64,000 nt of DNA from Bin55 sp965220235 (GTDB lineage Bacteria > Pseudomonadota > Gammaproteobacteria > Pseudomonadales > Azotimanducaceae), in the NCBI GenBank assembly GCA_965220235.1, contig OZ244815.1:682001-746000 (forward strand), given 5' to 3'. A program made the translations under genes and the position numbers. The notes under the pieces were generated by a model that did no database searches, had not been told where the DNA came from, and saw only the letters and a program-made list of their open reading frames with translations. Each line of letters opens with the position of its first letter. Positions within the stretch are counted from its first letter, which is position 1. Below, one piece after another: positions 52,083 to 61,886 of the stretch.

Positions 52083-53501
52083 ATGAGCAACCGCACAAAG
52101 TTCTATATCAACGGTGCATGGGTTGAACCTTCGACTTCAGATAGTCTCGAAGTCGTAAATCCAGCGACCGAATTACCCATCGGACCTGTCGCATTGGGTA
52201 ATCAGGACGACGTAAATCAAGCAGTCGATGCAGCTTACGACGCCTTCGAATCCTTCTCACAGACGAGCCGCGAAGAACGGGTTGAATTGTTCGAAAAGAT
52301 CATCGACGTCTACAAAGGTCGTATTCCCGAAATCGCGAAGGTTATTAGCGAGGAGATGGGTGCACCACTCTCCCTAGCAAACGCAGCTCAAGCTCCGGCG
52401 GGTCTTGGCCACTTGATGACCACACTCCGCGTCTTGCGTAATTTTGATTTCGAAGAGACGCTCGGCGGCGCGCAGGTAGTGAAAGAACCTGCAGGTGTCT
52501 GCGCTTTCATCACACCATGGAATTGGCCAATCAACCAGATTGCCTGTAAGGTTGCACCCGCACTCGCGGCAGGTTGCACGATGGTGTTGAAGCCTTCCGA
52601 AGTTGCACCTTTTAACGCGATTCTGTTCGCAGAGGTGATGGATGAAGCTGGTGTTCCGGCAGGTGTTTTCAATCTTGTGAACGGAGACGGTCCCACCGTC
52701 GGTGTTGCGCTGTCGTCGCATCCTAAGATCGACATGGTTTCATTTACTGGTTCGACGCGGGCTGGTGTCGAGGTTGCGAAGAACGCGGCCCCAACCGTGA
52801 AGCGAGTCGCTCAGGAATTAGGTGGCAAGTCAGCGAACATCATCTTGGACGATGCGAATTTCCAGGAAGCGATCTCGCGTGATGTTTTCAGTATGTGCAA
52901 TAACTCGGGTCAAAGCTGTAATGCGCCGACCCGGATGTTGGTGCCACAAACTCGGATGGATGAAGCGGCGGAAATCGCTAAAAACGCGGCTTCTCAAGTC
53001 AAAGTTGGTGATCCCACAGATCCCGGCACGACGATTGGTCCAGTTGTCTCAGCTGTGCAATTCGAAAAAATCCAGAATCTCATCCAAGCCGGTATCGATG
53101 AGGGTGCGAAGCTAGAGATTGGTGGAACGGGACGGCCCGACGGGTTGAACGCGGGTTACTACGTCAAGCCGACGGTTTTCTCGCACGTGACCAACGATAT
53201 GACGATCGCACAAGAAGAGATTTTTGGTCCGGTTCTGTCGTTGATCGGTTATGAGAACGATGACGACGCGGTCAATATCGCTAATGACACTGTGTATGGT
53301 CTCTCCGGCTACATTTCGTCCAACGACGCGGACCGCGCTCGCAACTTGGCTCGCCGCATTCGAACCGGAAACGTTCACATCAACGGTGCCGGTCCTGACC
53401 AGCAAGCGCCTTTCGGCGGCTATAAGCAGTCAGGAAACGGGCGCGAGTGGGGTCGTTACGGTTTTGAGGAGTTCCTTGAAACGAAGGCGATTATCGGCTA
53501 G
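52083..53501 (+). CDS. NAD(P)-dependent aldehyde dehydrogenase
   Basis: A 472-residue aldehyde dehydrogenase. TPWNWPINQI, LKPSEVAPFNAI, SFTGSTRAG for the nucleotide, the general-base Glu in AQELGGKS, the catalytic Cys in NNSGQSCNAPTRM and the terminal PFGGYKQSGNGREWG are all present. The aldehyde is not readable; C-terminal features resemble broad-specificity enzymes. The ATG at 52083 starts MSNRTKFYINGAW. A textbook terminator follows 23 nt after the stop. Confidence 0.92.
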   Translation: MSNRTKFYINGAWVEPSTSDSLEVVNPATELPIGPVALGNQDDVNQAVDAAYDAFESFSQTSREERVELFEKIIDVYKGRIPEIAKVISEEMGAPLSLANAAQAPAGLGHLMTTLRVLRNFDFEETLGGAQVVKEPAGVCAFITPWNWPINQIACKVAPALAAGCTMVLKPSEVAPFNAILFAEVMDEAGVPAGVFNLVNGDGPTVGVALSSHPKIDMVSFTGSTRAGVEVAKNAAPTVKRVAQELGGKSANIILDDANFQEAISRDVFSMCNNSGQSCNAPTRMLVPQTRMDEAAEIAKNAASQVKVGDPTDPGTTIGPVVSAVQFEKIQNLIQAGIDEGAKLEIGGTGRPDGLNAGYYVKPTVFSHVTNDMTIAQEEIFGPVLSLIGYENDDDAVNIANDTVYGLSGYISSNDADRARNLARRIRTGNVHINGAGPDQQAPFGGYKQSGNGREWGRYGFEEFLETKAIIG

Positions 53502-53524
53502 ATAACCCTCTAATACCTATATGG

Positions 53525-53552
53525 GAAGGCGGCGTTTGCCGCCTTCTTTTTT
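53525..53552 (+). terminator. Intrinsic terminator after the aldehyde dehydrogenase gene
   Basis: GAAGGCGGC (53525-53533) pairs perfectly with GCCGCCTTC (53538-53546) around GTTT and is followed by six T (53547-53552). Confidence 0.92.
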
Positions 53553-53631
53553 ATGTTGAGTCGATCTACGTAACGTTCGAGGTTTCTGTACAAATGTAGT
53601 TATTAATATTGTAAAAATGTTCGATTCAATC

Positions 53632-53643
53632 GTAAAATTTTAC
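53632..53643. promoter_or_regulatory. Palindrome directly before the DUF4143 ATPase start
   Basis: GTAAAATTTTAC is a perfect 12-bp palindrome ending two bases before the ATG at 53646, within an AT-rich leader. It lies where a ribosome site should be and no Shine-Dalgarno is visible, so it might be an autoregulatory operator or simply the AT-rich leader. Confidence 0.3.
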
Positions 53644-53645
53644 CA

Positions 53646-54821
53646 ATGTGGATTGAAAGACAGATTGAGTCGTTACTCTTGCACCGTGCTGCGACACGTC
53701 CTGTCGTCGTGTTGACGGGTGCGCGTCAAACTGGAAAGACGAGTTTGATGCAGCGGCTGTTTCCAGACCATCACTTTGTCAGTCTCGATTTACCCAGTGA
53801 AGCCGAGCAAGCGGAAAGAGACCCAAGCTCGTTTCTTTCTCGCCATCCGCCACCGGTCATCATTGACGAAGTTCAGTACGCCCCAGGTCTCTTTCGCCAT
53901 CTTAAGATCGCGGTAGATCAACATCGAGAAAGTGGTTCATTTCTCTTAACAGGATCTCAGCCTTTCACGTTGATGCGTTCGGTTGCTGATTCTCTCGCCG
54001 GGCGAGCCGACATTCTCGAGCTCGAACCGTTGTCATATACGGAGGCGCGGCGAACCCACTCGAACTTAGCCGTTGAAGAGTTTCTCGTACGCGGAGGCTA
54101 TCCTGAGCTGTATGCGGACCTCGACATAGACGCACGCGGGTTTCTTCAGTCTTATGTTGCGACCTATCTTGAACGTGATCTACGACAGCTATTAGATGTC
54201 TCTAGCTTGCGAGACTACGAGAGATTCCTTCGAGCGGCTGCGCTACGAACGGCACAACTGCTGAATCGATCGGATTTTGCGCGTGATGTTGGTATCGCGG
54301 GATCGACGGTAGCGGCGTGGCTCTCGGTACTGGATGCATCTAATCAGCTCGTTCTGCTGGAACCTTGGCACGGCAATCCCACTGTTTCGCTCGTTAAGCG
54401 ACCAAAGTTGTACTTACGAGATGCAGGTCTTGCGGCGTTCTTGTGTGGTGTCCACAGCACGGATGATTTGCATGCCTCTCCGTTGGTCGGTGCCTTGTGG
54501 GAAACGCTAGTTTGCTCGGAAATACGGCGCACGCAGATTAATCACCACGGCAGTTGGAATCTGCATTTCTGGCTCGATAGATCAAGGGATGCGGACTTTC
54601 TGTTACACCGAGCGGGAAAAATCCATCTGGCGGATGCAAAGTGGACCGAACGACCGCGGTCGCGTGATGCTGATTCTCTACGCAAAGTTGCTCAGGTTCT
54701 TCCTGTCGAATCCGTAGACTCCATGGCAGTCGTATGTAGGACCGCCAATAACTATCCAATTGCCGATCGAGTGACTGCAACGTCTATCTTGGAATTGAGT
54801 CGGGAATGGGTAGACGACTAA
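53646..54821 (+). CDS. AAA ATPase with C-terminal DUF4143 domain
   Basis: A 391-residue protein of the AAA_14/DUF4143 type. Walker A GARQTGKTSLMQ at about 25-36, Walker B-like PPVIIDEVQYAP near 70-81, sensor LLTGSQPF; the DUF4143 region (about 210-375) includes PKLYLRDAGLAAFLCG and DADFLLHRAGKI, reminiscent of a PD-(D/E)XK fold edge (EIRR ... RDADFLL ... DAKWTER). The role of the family is not established; such genes are often solitary and sporadic. Its leader is strikingly AT-rich compared with the gene. Confidence 0.88.
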   Translation: MWIERQIESLLLHRAATRPVVVLTGARQTGKTSLMQRLFPDHHFVSLDLPSEAEQAERDPSSFLSRHPPPVIIDEVQYAPGLFRHLKIAVDQHRESGSFLLTGSQPFTLMRSVADSLAGRADILELEPLSYTEARRTHSNLAVEEFLVRGGYPELYADLDIDARGFLQSYVATYLERDLRQLLDVSSLRDYERFLRAAALRTAQLLNRSDFARDVGIAGSTVAAWLSVLDASNQLVLLEPWHGNPTVSLVKRPKLYLRDAGLAAFLCGVHSTDDLHASPLVGALWETLVCSEIRRTQINHHGSWNLHFWLDRSRDADFLLHRAGKIHLADAKWTERPRSRDADSLRKVAQVLPVESVDSMAVVCRTANNYPIADRVTATSILELSREWVDD

Positions 54822-54998
54822 GAACTTTCTATACTAAACGATTGATTCCGAGCTATCGGAGAGTTATCTGACCGACCTGCAGAGCTCCTCTGAGGGTTCT
54901 ACGGAGGGCTTCAGTGTCGTGTCCGCAGAAGAGTATGAGGGTGGAGTTAACCCTCGTTTAAGGAGCGTAGAACGAGCGTCAGAATTGAGTCGTCACGG

Positions 54999-56252
54999 TC
55001 ATGTCCAGTGCAAAGCTTTGGTACTGTGACCGAACTCGTCAATTTCTAGTCCGATCGTCCGCAACAACGTAACAAACAAATTCGACAACGGCGTATTCGT
55101 CTCTCCGTCGTACACGATATGTTTGCCATGTGAGAACGGTCCCCCCGCGACGAGGATCGGCAGATCCGTAGCGCTGTGAGAGTTTGCGTTACCGAGATTG
55201 CTACCAAACAACACGCTGGTTGAATCAAGTAGACTCGAACCATCTTCGTGTCGAGCACTCATACTCGTCAATAGTTCCGCAAATGTTTTGACAATCGCGT
55301 TTTCGACTTGCAGTAGATGGTCGATCTTCTGCTCGTCTTGACCATGGTGGGACAGATTGTGTTGGTCAACAACCGCATCGAAGCCGTTCAGAACAACCCC
55401 GTGATCCTGAATCATTAGGCTCACGACACGCGATGAGTCCGTTTCGAGTATCAGGGGGATCAATTTCAGCATCGCTCTGAATCGTCCGATGAGATCCGCC
55501 CGGTCTTCGATATCTTCAGGAGGTTCATGAGCGACGGTCGGTTTCGGCTGCTCGTGCCATGCGCGTATCGAGACCAATTCGCGCTCAGCGGACCTTAGTG
55601 CTTCGTAATACGCGTCTAGTTTGTTTCGATCAGTACTGCTGACCTGAGGTAAGAGCGATGCGGTCTCGGATTGAAGATGATCGAGGATACTGCCACCATC
55701 CGTTAAGCGCTGGGTCTCGCGTGTGACAGTTGCTGGATCTCCTTGAAGGAACAACTTAGTAAACAGCGCAGACGGGCTCGTCTCGGCTGGCACCATGACG
55801 CCACCTTTTGTGTAAGACTGGCTTTGAGGATTGTTGGTCGCAAGCACTAACGAAGGAAAGCGCGTCACGTATCCGATGTGATCAGCGGCTGCTTGATCAA
55901 GAGAAATCGTATTAACGAATCCGTCCAGACCCGGATGCTCCGCTGAAGTGAGCCAGGTGATTTCGGAGTTATGAGCTTGCCGACCAGTCTGGTTTTGGTG
56001 TCCTAACCCTGAGAACACGGTGTAGCGGTCTCGAAATGTGTCGATGTGCTTTAAGTACTCACTCGCTTCGTATTCGATTCCTGCAGCTTTTGGGAACCAA
56101 GCATCGGCGTACAGTCCCAGCGTCGCGCAGATATTGACTATTCGAGTGGGAGACTTCGCGCTGGCGAGTGACATCGACTCGAGCATGGGTAACGCAAGGA
56201 CGACGCCTGAAGCATGTAAAAATCGTCGCCTATTTAAGGCAAGTTTCGTCAC
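54999..56252 (-). CDS. DUF1552 family protein with Tat-type signal
   Basis: A 417-residue exported protein. The N-terminus NRRRFLHASGVVLALPMLE is a twin-arginine-type signal. The body (GLYADAWFPKAAG, FSGLGHQNQTGRQAHNSEITWL, SLMIQDHGVVLNGFD) and the end fit DUF1552, a family related to alkaline-phosphatase-like DUF1501 proteins. It starts 2 nt after the DUF1592 gene stop, the standard partner arrangement in planctomycetes and some gammaproteobacteria. The function of the pair is not established. Confidence 0.87.
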   Translation of the reverse strand: MTKLALNRRRFLHASGVVLALPMLESMSLASAKSPTRIVNICATLGLYADAWFPKAAGIEYEASEYLKHIDTFRDRYTVFSGLGHQNQTGRQAHNSEITWLTSAEHPGLDGFVNTISLDQAAADHIGYVTRFPSLVLATNNPQSQSYTKGGVMVPAETSPSALFTKLFLQGDPATVTRETQRLTDGGSILDHLQSETASLLPQVSSTDRNKLDAYYEALRSAERELVSIRAWHEQPKPTVAHEPPEDIEDRADLIGRFRAMLKLIPLILETDSSRVVSLMIQDHGVVLNGFDAVVDQHNLSHHGQDEQKIDHLLQVENAIVKTFAELLTSMSARHEDGSSLLDSTSVLFGSNLGNANSHSATDLPILVAGGPFSHGKHIVYDGETNTPLSNLFVTLLRTIGLEIDEFGHSTKALHWT

Positions 56253-56254
56253 GT

Positions 56255-58801
56255 CTACTGCCTCCGAAAGAGATCACTTTGAACCACCGCATGAATCAAG
56301 CCCCGCAAGGGGTAGTCAGCGGGTTCGACCTTAGCGATGATGTTGTTAATTGCGTCGCGATCCGCGAATTGCACTTCCGCTCCAGTGGCCAAAACCATCA
56401 GTTGAGATGCGAAATGCTGAGCAACGTATTTCAGCTTCGTATCAACCATAACGTCCTGGTATTCAGCGAATCCTGAGAAGGAGTCCCCTTCGGGCGTTAC
56501 CCCGCTTGCGTCAACTTTCATACCCAACCGATAGGGACCAGGTAACGTCTGTCCTTCGAAACCTTCACCATCCAGTGTGACGGGGTCGCCGGTTGATCGA
56601 TAGTGATTACGAAATCCGCCAATGGGATCGAACGACTCCATCGCGAAGCCGGGCGGATCGATACTGAGATGGCAGCTTGCACATACGGTATTGGATCGAT
56701 GCGCGTCGAGCTGTTCGCGAATGGTTGTTGCACCACGAGTATCCGGTTCAAGTCCGGCGACGTTGGGGGGTGGCGGCGGCGCAGGTTGGCCGAGAACGTT
56801 GGTTAATACGAAGTTGCCACGAGGTACAGGCGAAGTAGTGGTCCCGTTGGCAGTGATTTTGTGAATGGACGCTTGCGAAAGTAAACCGCCTCGAACGTGA
56901 TCGCTTGGCAGCGATACCTTCCGCATATATTGGCCGTCGACGTTTGCAATACCGTAGTGCTCCGCCAATCGACGATTCAAGAACGTGAAATCGGCTTTGA
57001 TCAGATTGCGTACACCATGATCATTCTCAACAAGCTCGGCGAGGAATAGTTCGGTTTCTTCAGCCATTGCCCTTGCGAGTCTAGAGTCGTACTCGGGGTA
57101 CAGTCTCGGGTCTGGGCTAGTGGCGTGCAGCTCATAGAGTCGAAACGCTTGTCCGACGAAATCTTTCACAAAACGTCGGCTTTTAGGATCATCGAGCATA
57201 CGGTCGATCTGAGACTTGATCGCGTGGGGGTCAGACAACTCACCGCTCGCCGCAAGGGTAAGCAACTCGTCGTCAGGCATGCTCCGCCACAGGAAGTAGG
57301 CCATTCTTGATGCGAGCGAAAAATCGTCCAGGTATTCGTCTTCCCCTGATTGAAAAAGGAACGCGGGTGCGGTCAAAATCGCAGTCAACGGCACTCGAAC
57401 TGCGTCAAGAAAGTCACGACCTTCAGCTAGCGCAGGATGTGCCAAAGCAGCATACCGGTCGATCGTCTGATCGGAAAGGGAACGTCGAAATGCGCGCGGT
57501 GCAAACGCAGCGACTACCTCACGCACATGTGTTTCTGGTGACTTAGTTAAGACAGGTTGACCGTCCTCAAACTCCATGCCAACGAGCAATTGCCGCGTAC
57601 TGGACGGGGGCCACTGATCAAAGAGCGGTCCGTGAATAGCTAATGACCTGAAAGCGATACCTTCGCCTTCGTACTCATCGATTTTCTTATCCGGGTCGTA
57701 ATACATATATACCCATGGGGGGATCGAGAGATACGGTACAGGGGTTACGACATCGCCCGGCCTTAGGTAAGTCGTCAATTCGATTTGACGACCGTCAGGT
57801 TCATCTAAGTCGTAGACTCCCAGCATATTCGAGAGTACGGCGGTGGCCCCGGATGCCTTGGGTCCAGATTCGATAGAAAAAGTAACGGGATTAACACTTC
57901 GATGGGGGTACGCGTCAACTCGGACCGTGTATCGACCTGGCATCGGCACCTCATGGCCTTCGGTGCCGCTGTGAAAGAGATACGTCGAGCCGCCGTCGAA
58001 ATAGCCGACTACTGCGTCATCGAGGACTTTGGTGATACCGCCGCCGAGAATCTCTGCGTCCGACATGAAACGTAGGTAACCAGATTTAGCGTAGTTCGCG
58101 ACGAACATGCCAGTATTAGGTCGCGGTCCCACTTGCAACGCAATGTCGAGCGCATTCTGCGCTGCAGCCATGTATCCGCGCACATGTAGCGGCGAAATGC
58201 CCTGATTCGCGGCAACGGTATCGATACCGCCCGAATCCGCCTCTACGGGTAACACAACGACTATATCTTGTGCTGCTTCGGGATCGATGTGCAACAGATC
58301 TTCAATCGTGTATTGATATTCGAGTCGCGTGAGACGTCGCAACGACGTGCGACGAGTCCCGCGCCGCTCAAGATTAGCTTCCGTCAGTGCTTGCTTGAGC
58401 GCAGCCATAGCTGGGTCAAGCAAAGTGGCATCTGGAGTAGGCATCGGTGCTGGGGGCATTTCGCCTCGCTCAAGACGATCAAATACCCGTTCCCACTTGC
58501 GATAGATTTCGGGATCGGAAAGATCGCGGCTTAACTTGGTGAAATCAAGCATGCTCAGTGCTTCATTGCTGTGACACGCGAGGCATGTCGACGTAAGCAA
58601 AGGCTGGACTTCTTCCTCGAACGCATGTAAGGAGCCAGCCAGCAACGCTGCACAGGCGATTAGCCCTAAGCTGCGACGGAAAGAAGTGATTTTGATTTCG
58701 GCTTTGCTCTGAATTTGCAACAGAACGCAGCCTACGCCATCAAATCGGTCAAAAGGTGTACGAAGACCGCTTAATATCGACATGTATCTAGCTGCGAACA
58801 A
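56255..58801 (-). CDS. DUF1592-type exported haem protein
   Basis: An 848-residue multi-domain protein of the DUF1587-DUF1592-DUF1588-DUF1585 type. A CxxCH haem site is at 73-77 (CLACH) and a second near 707 (CASCH, followed by LSIDPPGFAMESFDP). RRLTRLEYQYTIEDLL is the DUF1587 start; AFAPRAFRRSLSDQ and AYFLWRSMPDDEL belong to the DUF1595/1592 parts. The signal sequence (LGLIACAALLAGSLHA) is at 45-60, which suggests the ATG at 58801 is too early; a TTG at 58720 is a plausible start. A haem-dependent, periplasmic oxidative role is inferred for the family. Confidence 0.88.
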   Translation of the reverse strand: MFAARYMSILSGLRTPFDRFDGVGCVLLQIQSKAEIKITSFRRSLGLIACAALLAGSLHAFEEEVQPLLTSTCLACHSNEALSMLDFTKLSRDLSDPEIYRKWERVFDRLERGEMPPAPMPTPDATLLDPAMAALKQALTEANLERRGTRRTSLRRLTRLEYQYTIEDLLHIDPEAAQDIVVVLPVEADSGGIDTVAANQGISPLHVRGYMAAAQNALDIALQVGPRPNTGMFVANYAKSGYLRFMSDAEILGGGITKVLDDAVVGYFDGGSTYLFHSGTEGHEVPMPGRYTVRVDAYPHRSVNPVTFSIESGPKASGATAVLSNMLGVYDLDEPDGRQIELTTYLRPGDVVTPVPYLSIPPWVYMYYDPDKKIDEYEGEGIAFRSLAIHGPLFDQWPPSSTRQLLVGMEFEDGQPVLTKSPETHVREVVAAFAPRAFRRSLSDQTIDRYAALAHPALAEGRDFLDAVRVPLTAILTAPAFLFQSGEDEYLDDFSLASRMAYFLWRSMPDDELLTLAASGELSDPHAIKSQIDRMLDDPKSRRFVKDFVGQAFRLYELHATSPDPRLYPEYDSRLARAMAEETELFLAELVENDHGVRNLIKADFTFLNRRLAEHYGIANVDGQYMRKVSLPSDHVRGGLLSQASIHKITANGTTTSPVPRGNFVLTNVLGQPAPPPPPNVAGLEPDTRGATTIREQLDAHRSNTVCASCHLSIDPPGFAMESFDPIGGFRNHYRSTGDPVTLDGEGFEGQTLPGPYRLGMKVDASGVTPEGDSFSGFAEYQDVMVDTKLKYVAQHFASQLMVLATGAEVQFADRDAINNIIAKVEPADYPLRGLIHAVVQSDLFRRQ

Positions 58802-59075
58802 ATCACAAATTTCGAGTTTGGTCGATTTCTTGCACGGACAGATCGACTTGCCAATAGTTCGAGACCGTCGGCTAACAGTGAGTGTGTGAGCATAACACCA
58901 AAGGGTTGAATCGTTAAATCAGTAGCTTGTCTGGTGCTTGTACGTGTATCACACGTCATGAAGTTCGTGTATTCGGCGAACGAACCAAGCGACACCAAAT
59001 GAAGCAGTAGTCGCATGTACCACATAGACCGCAGCAAATTTGGTTGCTTCGATATAGCGCATTGAGGAGAGCAGT

Positions 59076-59843
59076 ATGTCTGACGAAATCCGGGTCCTTC
59101 CTAAAGGATACAGCGACACTCCGGTAATTCCTGGTCAGGTGTGGCGTGTTCATGATGTGGATCGGCCGATGCCACCGGTCATAGCACCCGCATCAGACGC
59201 AACACAAGCCTTGGTTGGCGAACCGCCATCTGACGCGCTCGTGTTGTTCGATGGAACTAGCACGGACGGATGGATACATCGAAATGGTGACTCGTGCGGA
59301 TGGACGCTGGTGGACGGAGATGCGATGGAAGTCACTCCTAGAACAGGTGACATACGATCGAAAGCTGAGTTCGGCACGTGCCAGCTTCATGTTGAATGGA
59401 AAGCGCCAACTGAGATCTACGCTGACAGTCAAGGCCGAGGTAATAGCGGTGTCTTCCTGCTCGGTCTGTACGAAATCCAGGTCTTGGATGGCTACGAAAA
59501 TCCGACCTACGCTGACGGCCTCACAGCAGCAATTTATGGACAGTACCCTCCTTTAGTAAACGTTTGCGTACCACCTGGGGTATGGCACATCTACGACGTG
59601 GTTTTCGAATCTCCGGAGTACCATGACGGAAAGCTGGCGAAACCCGCAGCGATGACGGTTCTTCATAACGGCGTATTAGTACATCTCAGGCAGGAGATGC
59701 AAGGACCTACCCAACATCGTACTTTGGGGTCGTATGCTGACCCACATGGTCCAAAAGGACCGTTGGTGTTACAGGATCATGGCGATCGAGTCCAGTTCCG
59801 CAACATCTGGGTCAGAGAGCTCGAGAAACTACAAGCGGACTGA
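59076..59843 (+). CDS. DUF1080 (3-keto-disaccharide hydrolase-like) protein
   Basis: A 255-residue lectin-like beta-sandwich protein. LFDGTSTDGWIH, FGTCQLHVEWKAP, RGNSGVFLLGLYEIQVLDGYENPTY and YGQYPPLVNVCVPPGVWH are DUF1080 hallmarks. Some members hydrolyse 3-keto-glycosides. The first 45 residues are unlike a signal peptide. AGGAG stands about 10 bases before the ATG at 59076. It is divergent from the DUF1592/DUF1552 operon, and its stop is 5 nt from the amidohydrolase stop. Confidence 0.87.
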   Translation: MSDEIRVLPKGYSDTPVIPGQVWRVHDVDRPMPPVIAPASDATQALVGEPPSDALVLFDGTSTDGWIHRNGDSCGWTLVDGDAMEVTPRTGDIRSKAEFGTCQLHVEWKAPTEIYADSQGRGNSGVFLLGLYEIQVLDGYENPTYADGLTAAIYGQYPPLVNVCVPPGVWHIYDVVFESPEYHDGKLAKPAAMTVLHNGVLVHLRQEMQGPTQHRTLGSYADPHGPKGPLVLQDHGDRVQFRNIWVRELEKLQAD

Positions 59844-59848
59844 TAACG

Positions 59849-61012
59849 TTAGATGGCTTGACTCGGAAAGACGACCGGACCAAGAAGGTCCTCAAAGTTC
59901 GCGCGGAAGAATCGGTCAAGCGAATGCTCGTTTAGATTAGTCGTACTGCGCGTGAATCGTCCGTATGGATTACGGCCGCCCTCAAGGTGCGGGTAGTCTG
60001 AAGAGAACATGCAGATTTCCGGCGCTGACTGCTCGATGATCCATCCGGTGGGTTCGGTGGGGTATGGCGTTACGCGAACTTGCCGTCGAACATATTCGCT
60101 TGGTTTGAGGGAAAGCTCCTGAAGTCGCGTTTCGTGGCGGCCAAACGCTTCAAGTGCGGAATCCAGCTGCCGCATGAATCCTGGAACCCATGAAGCGCCG
60201 AGCTCAATCACGCCGATCTTTAATGCTTCAAATCGATCCAGGACTCCATCGAGAATCAACATAGCGAGCGCTTGCATGGGACCGTGCGGGATCGCCATGT
60301 ATGAGATTGACCGAAAGTTTTCCTCTCCGCCGTGGAAATCAGGGACTGCCGGTCGTCCGTTGTTCTTGTGCGCATCTGGCAAAACACGGTCGGCGAGACC
60401 CACGTGCAGCAATATGGGGACAGATCCGTCCACGGCTTGCGACCACAAGGCGTCGAGTTTAACGTGGCTTGTCGCGTGATTACGCGGACACGCCCACGGG
60501 ATTAGAAGTGCTTTGACCCCTAGTTCAAGAGCCTCTTTAGTTGCTGTGATTGCACGATCAAGATCAGCGAGTGGCACGTAGCCGACCGGGAGCAGTCGTT
60601 TATCGTGACTGCAAAAATCAATCTGTGATCGGTTGGTAGCGCTCGCGGTTTCGTAGAGCAGGTCAAGATCGTCGCCGTGTTCGAGCGTCTCAAGCCAGAC
60701 GTTGGTAGATGTCGGAAACACTAATTGCGTCTCGACACCCATTAGATCGAGCGCAACGGATCGATCTTCTTTTCTGAATGCGCCGATAGCTTCGTGATTC
60801 TTCAAACCCATGACGTGATCTTCATCGCTCGGACCGAAATTCGCGGCCTCGTGTTTCGCGATGAGATTGGTGTAAAAGTCGGATTTCCCGCGTCCAAGAC
60901 GAGCGTTAAACTGATCAACGACGCGTCTAGTGCCGAAATCATCCAGCCAATGGGGAATTTCCATGACGTGTGAATCCGCATCATGGACTGGTCGATCACT
61001 GATGTAAGGCAT
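59849..61012 (-). CDS. Amidohydrolase-family protein (ACMSD-like)
   Basis: A 387-residue TIM-barrel metal-dependent hydrolase or decarboxylase of the amidohydrolase-2 group. The first metal site reads VHDADSHVME; an inner His in LLHVGLADRV, GVIELGASWVPGF and the late MFSSDYPHLEGGRNP with the catalytic Asp complete the pattern. The lack of a second His in the DxH motif (DADSH is used) is normal for this subgroup. The substrate is unknown. It is the last gene of the minus-strand operon. Confidence 0.85.
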   Translation of the reverse strand: MPYISDRPVHDADSHVMEIPHWLDDFGTRRVVDQFNARLGRGKSDFYTNLIAKHEAANFGPSDEDHVMGLKNHEAIGAFRKEDRSVALDLMGVETQLVFPTSTNVWLETLEHGDDLDLLYETASATNRSQIDFCSHDKRLLPVGYVPLADLDRAITATKEALELGVKALLIPWACPRNHATSHVKLDALWSQAVDGSVPILLHVGLADRVLPDAHKNNGRPAVPDFHGGEENFRSISYMAIPHGPMQALAMLILDGVLDRFEALKIGVIELGASWVPGFMRQLDSALEAFGRHETRLQELSLKPSEYVRRQVRVTPYPTEPTGWIIEQSAPEICMFSSDYPHLEGGRNPYGRFTRSTTNLNEHSLDRFFRANFEDLLGPVVFPSQAI

Positions 61013-61088
61013 CGTATAGCTTGTACTTAGTCTTGACTATATCGATTATGGTAATTGTGAGCTACGTAGTTTCTCCGTTTTCCTTTCG

Positions 61089-61667
61089 TCAGAACTTTCT
61101 GCCGATGAATTGAGCTAAGGCTGATAGCTCCCCTAGCGGATCACGAACCAATCCCTCGTAACTATGCATGCATTCGAACGAGGACAAGGCTTGCGTGAGC
61201 GCGCCCGGTGCTACACGGTAATTTGGGTTTTTAGGACCAGCGAGTTCAAGGTCTGGCTCATCCCATTGCAGGTGTTCTTCGACAAGAACGGTACCACCCG
61301 GCACGAGAAAGTCTTGCAGCTGTCGTATCAGTTCTAGATTGACAAAACGAACCAGCACAATCAAGTCGAACTTTTGGTTCAACGGTAATCCGTTTTCAAG
61401 ATCGGCGATTAAAAAGTGGACGTTTTCGAGACCGGCCGAAAGCTCACGTGCTTGAAGAATTGCGATGTCCGATATGTCGACGCCGATGACTTGCTCGGCC
61501 GACTGAGCAATGAATCGCGAATTCCGACCGCTACCACACGCAATGTCTAACGCGTAGGCGTGCGGAAGTCGCGCAAGCCAATTTTCTAGTAGTGACGTAG
61601 GATGGGGTCGTGCTACGTACGCGCCTTCGCAGTAGCGCTGGTTCCATCTCTCGCGATCAGAATCCAT
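61089..61667 (-). CDS. Class I SAM-dependent methyltransferase
   Basis: A 192-residue methyltransferase. Motif I is ALDIACGSGRNSRF, motif II VIGVDISDIAIL, and motif IV FDLIVLVRFVN. The N-terminal DRERWNQRYCEGAYVARPHP resembles small tellurite-resistance or rhodanese-linked methyltransferases of gammaproteobacteria. The substrate is unknown. It begins 21 nt after the small membrane protein gene. Confidence 0.83.
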   Translation of the reverse strand: MDSDRERWNQRYCEGAYVARPHPTSLLENWLARLPHAYALDIACGSGRNSRFIAQSAEQVIGVDISDIAILQARELSAGLENVHFLIADLENGLPLNQKFDLIVLVRFVNLELIRQLQDFLVPGGTVLVEEHLQWDEPDLELAGPKNPNYRVAPGALTQALSSFECMHSYEGLVRDPLGELSALAQFIGRKF

Positions 61668-61688
61668 AGGACAGTTAGCGACAGAGGT

Positions 61689-61886
61689 TTAAGGCTCTGT
61701 GGTATCAGTGTTTTGATCTGCGTCCAAGTCTTCGGACTCGTCGGCGCTAGGTTCATCGTGCGAAGCAGCTTCATCCTCTTTTTCAAGATTCCGAACGATG
61801 CGCCACGTTACGAAAGCGAATGCTGACGTAAATAACACAGCGAATACGATGAAGTGGATCGCTGTGCCGGAGTCGTAGTTAAGCAT
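61689..61886 (-). CDS. Small single-span membrane protein
   Basis: A 65-residue protein with one helix (about 9-27, AIHFIVFAVLFTSAFAFVTW) and a highly acidic tail (DEPSADESEDLDADQ). Its ATG lies inside the end of the MOSC gene, with an 8-nt overlap, so its translation was probably coupled to it. It has no recognised family. Confidence 0.65.
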   Translation of the reverse strand: MLNYDSGTAIHFIVFAVLFTSAFAFVTWRIVRNLEKEDEAASHDEPSADESEDLDADQNTDTTEP

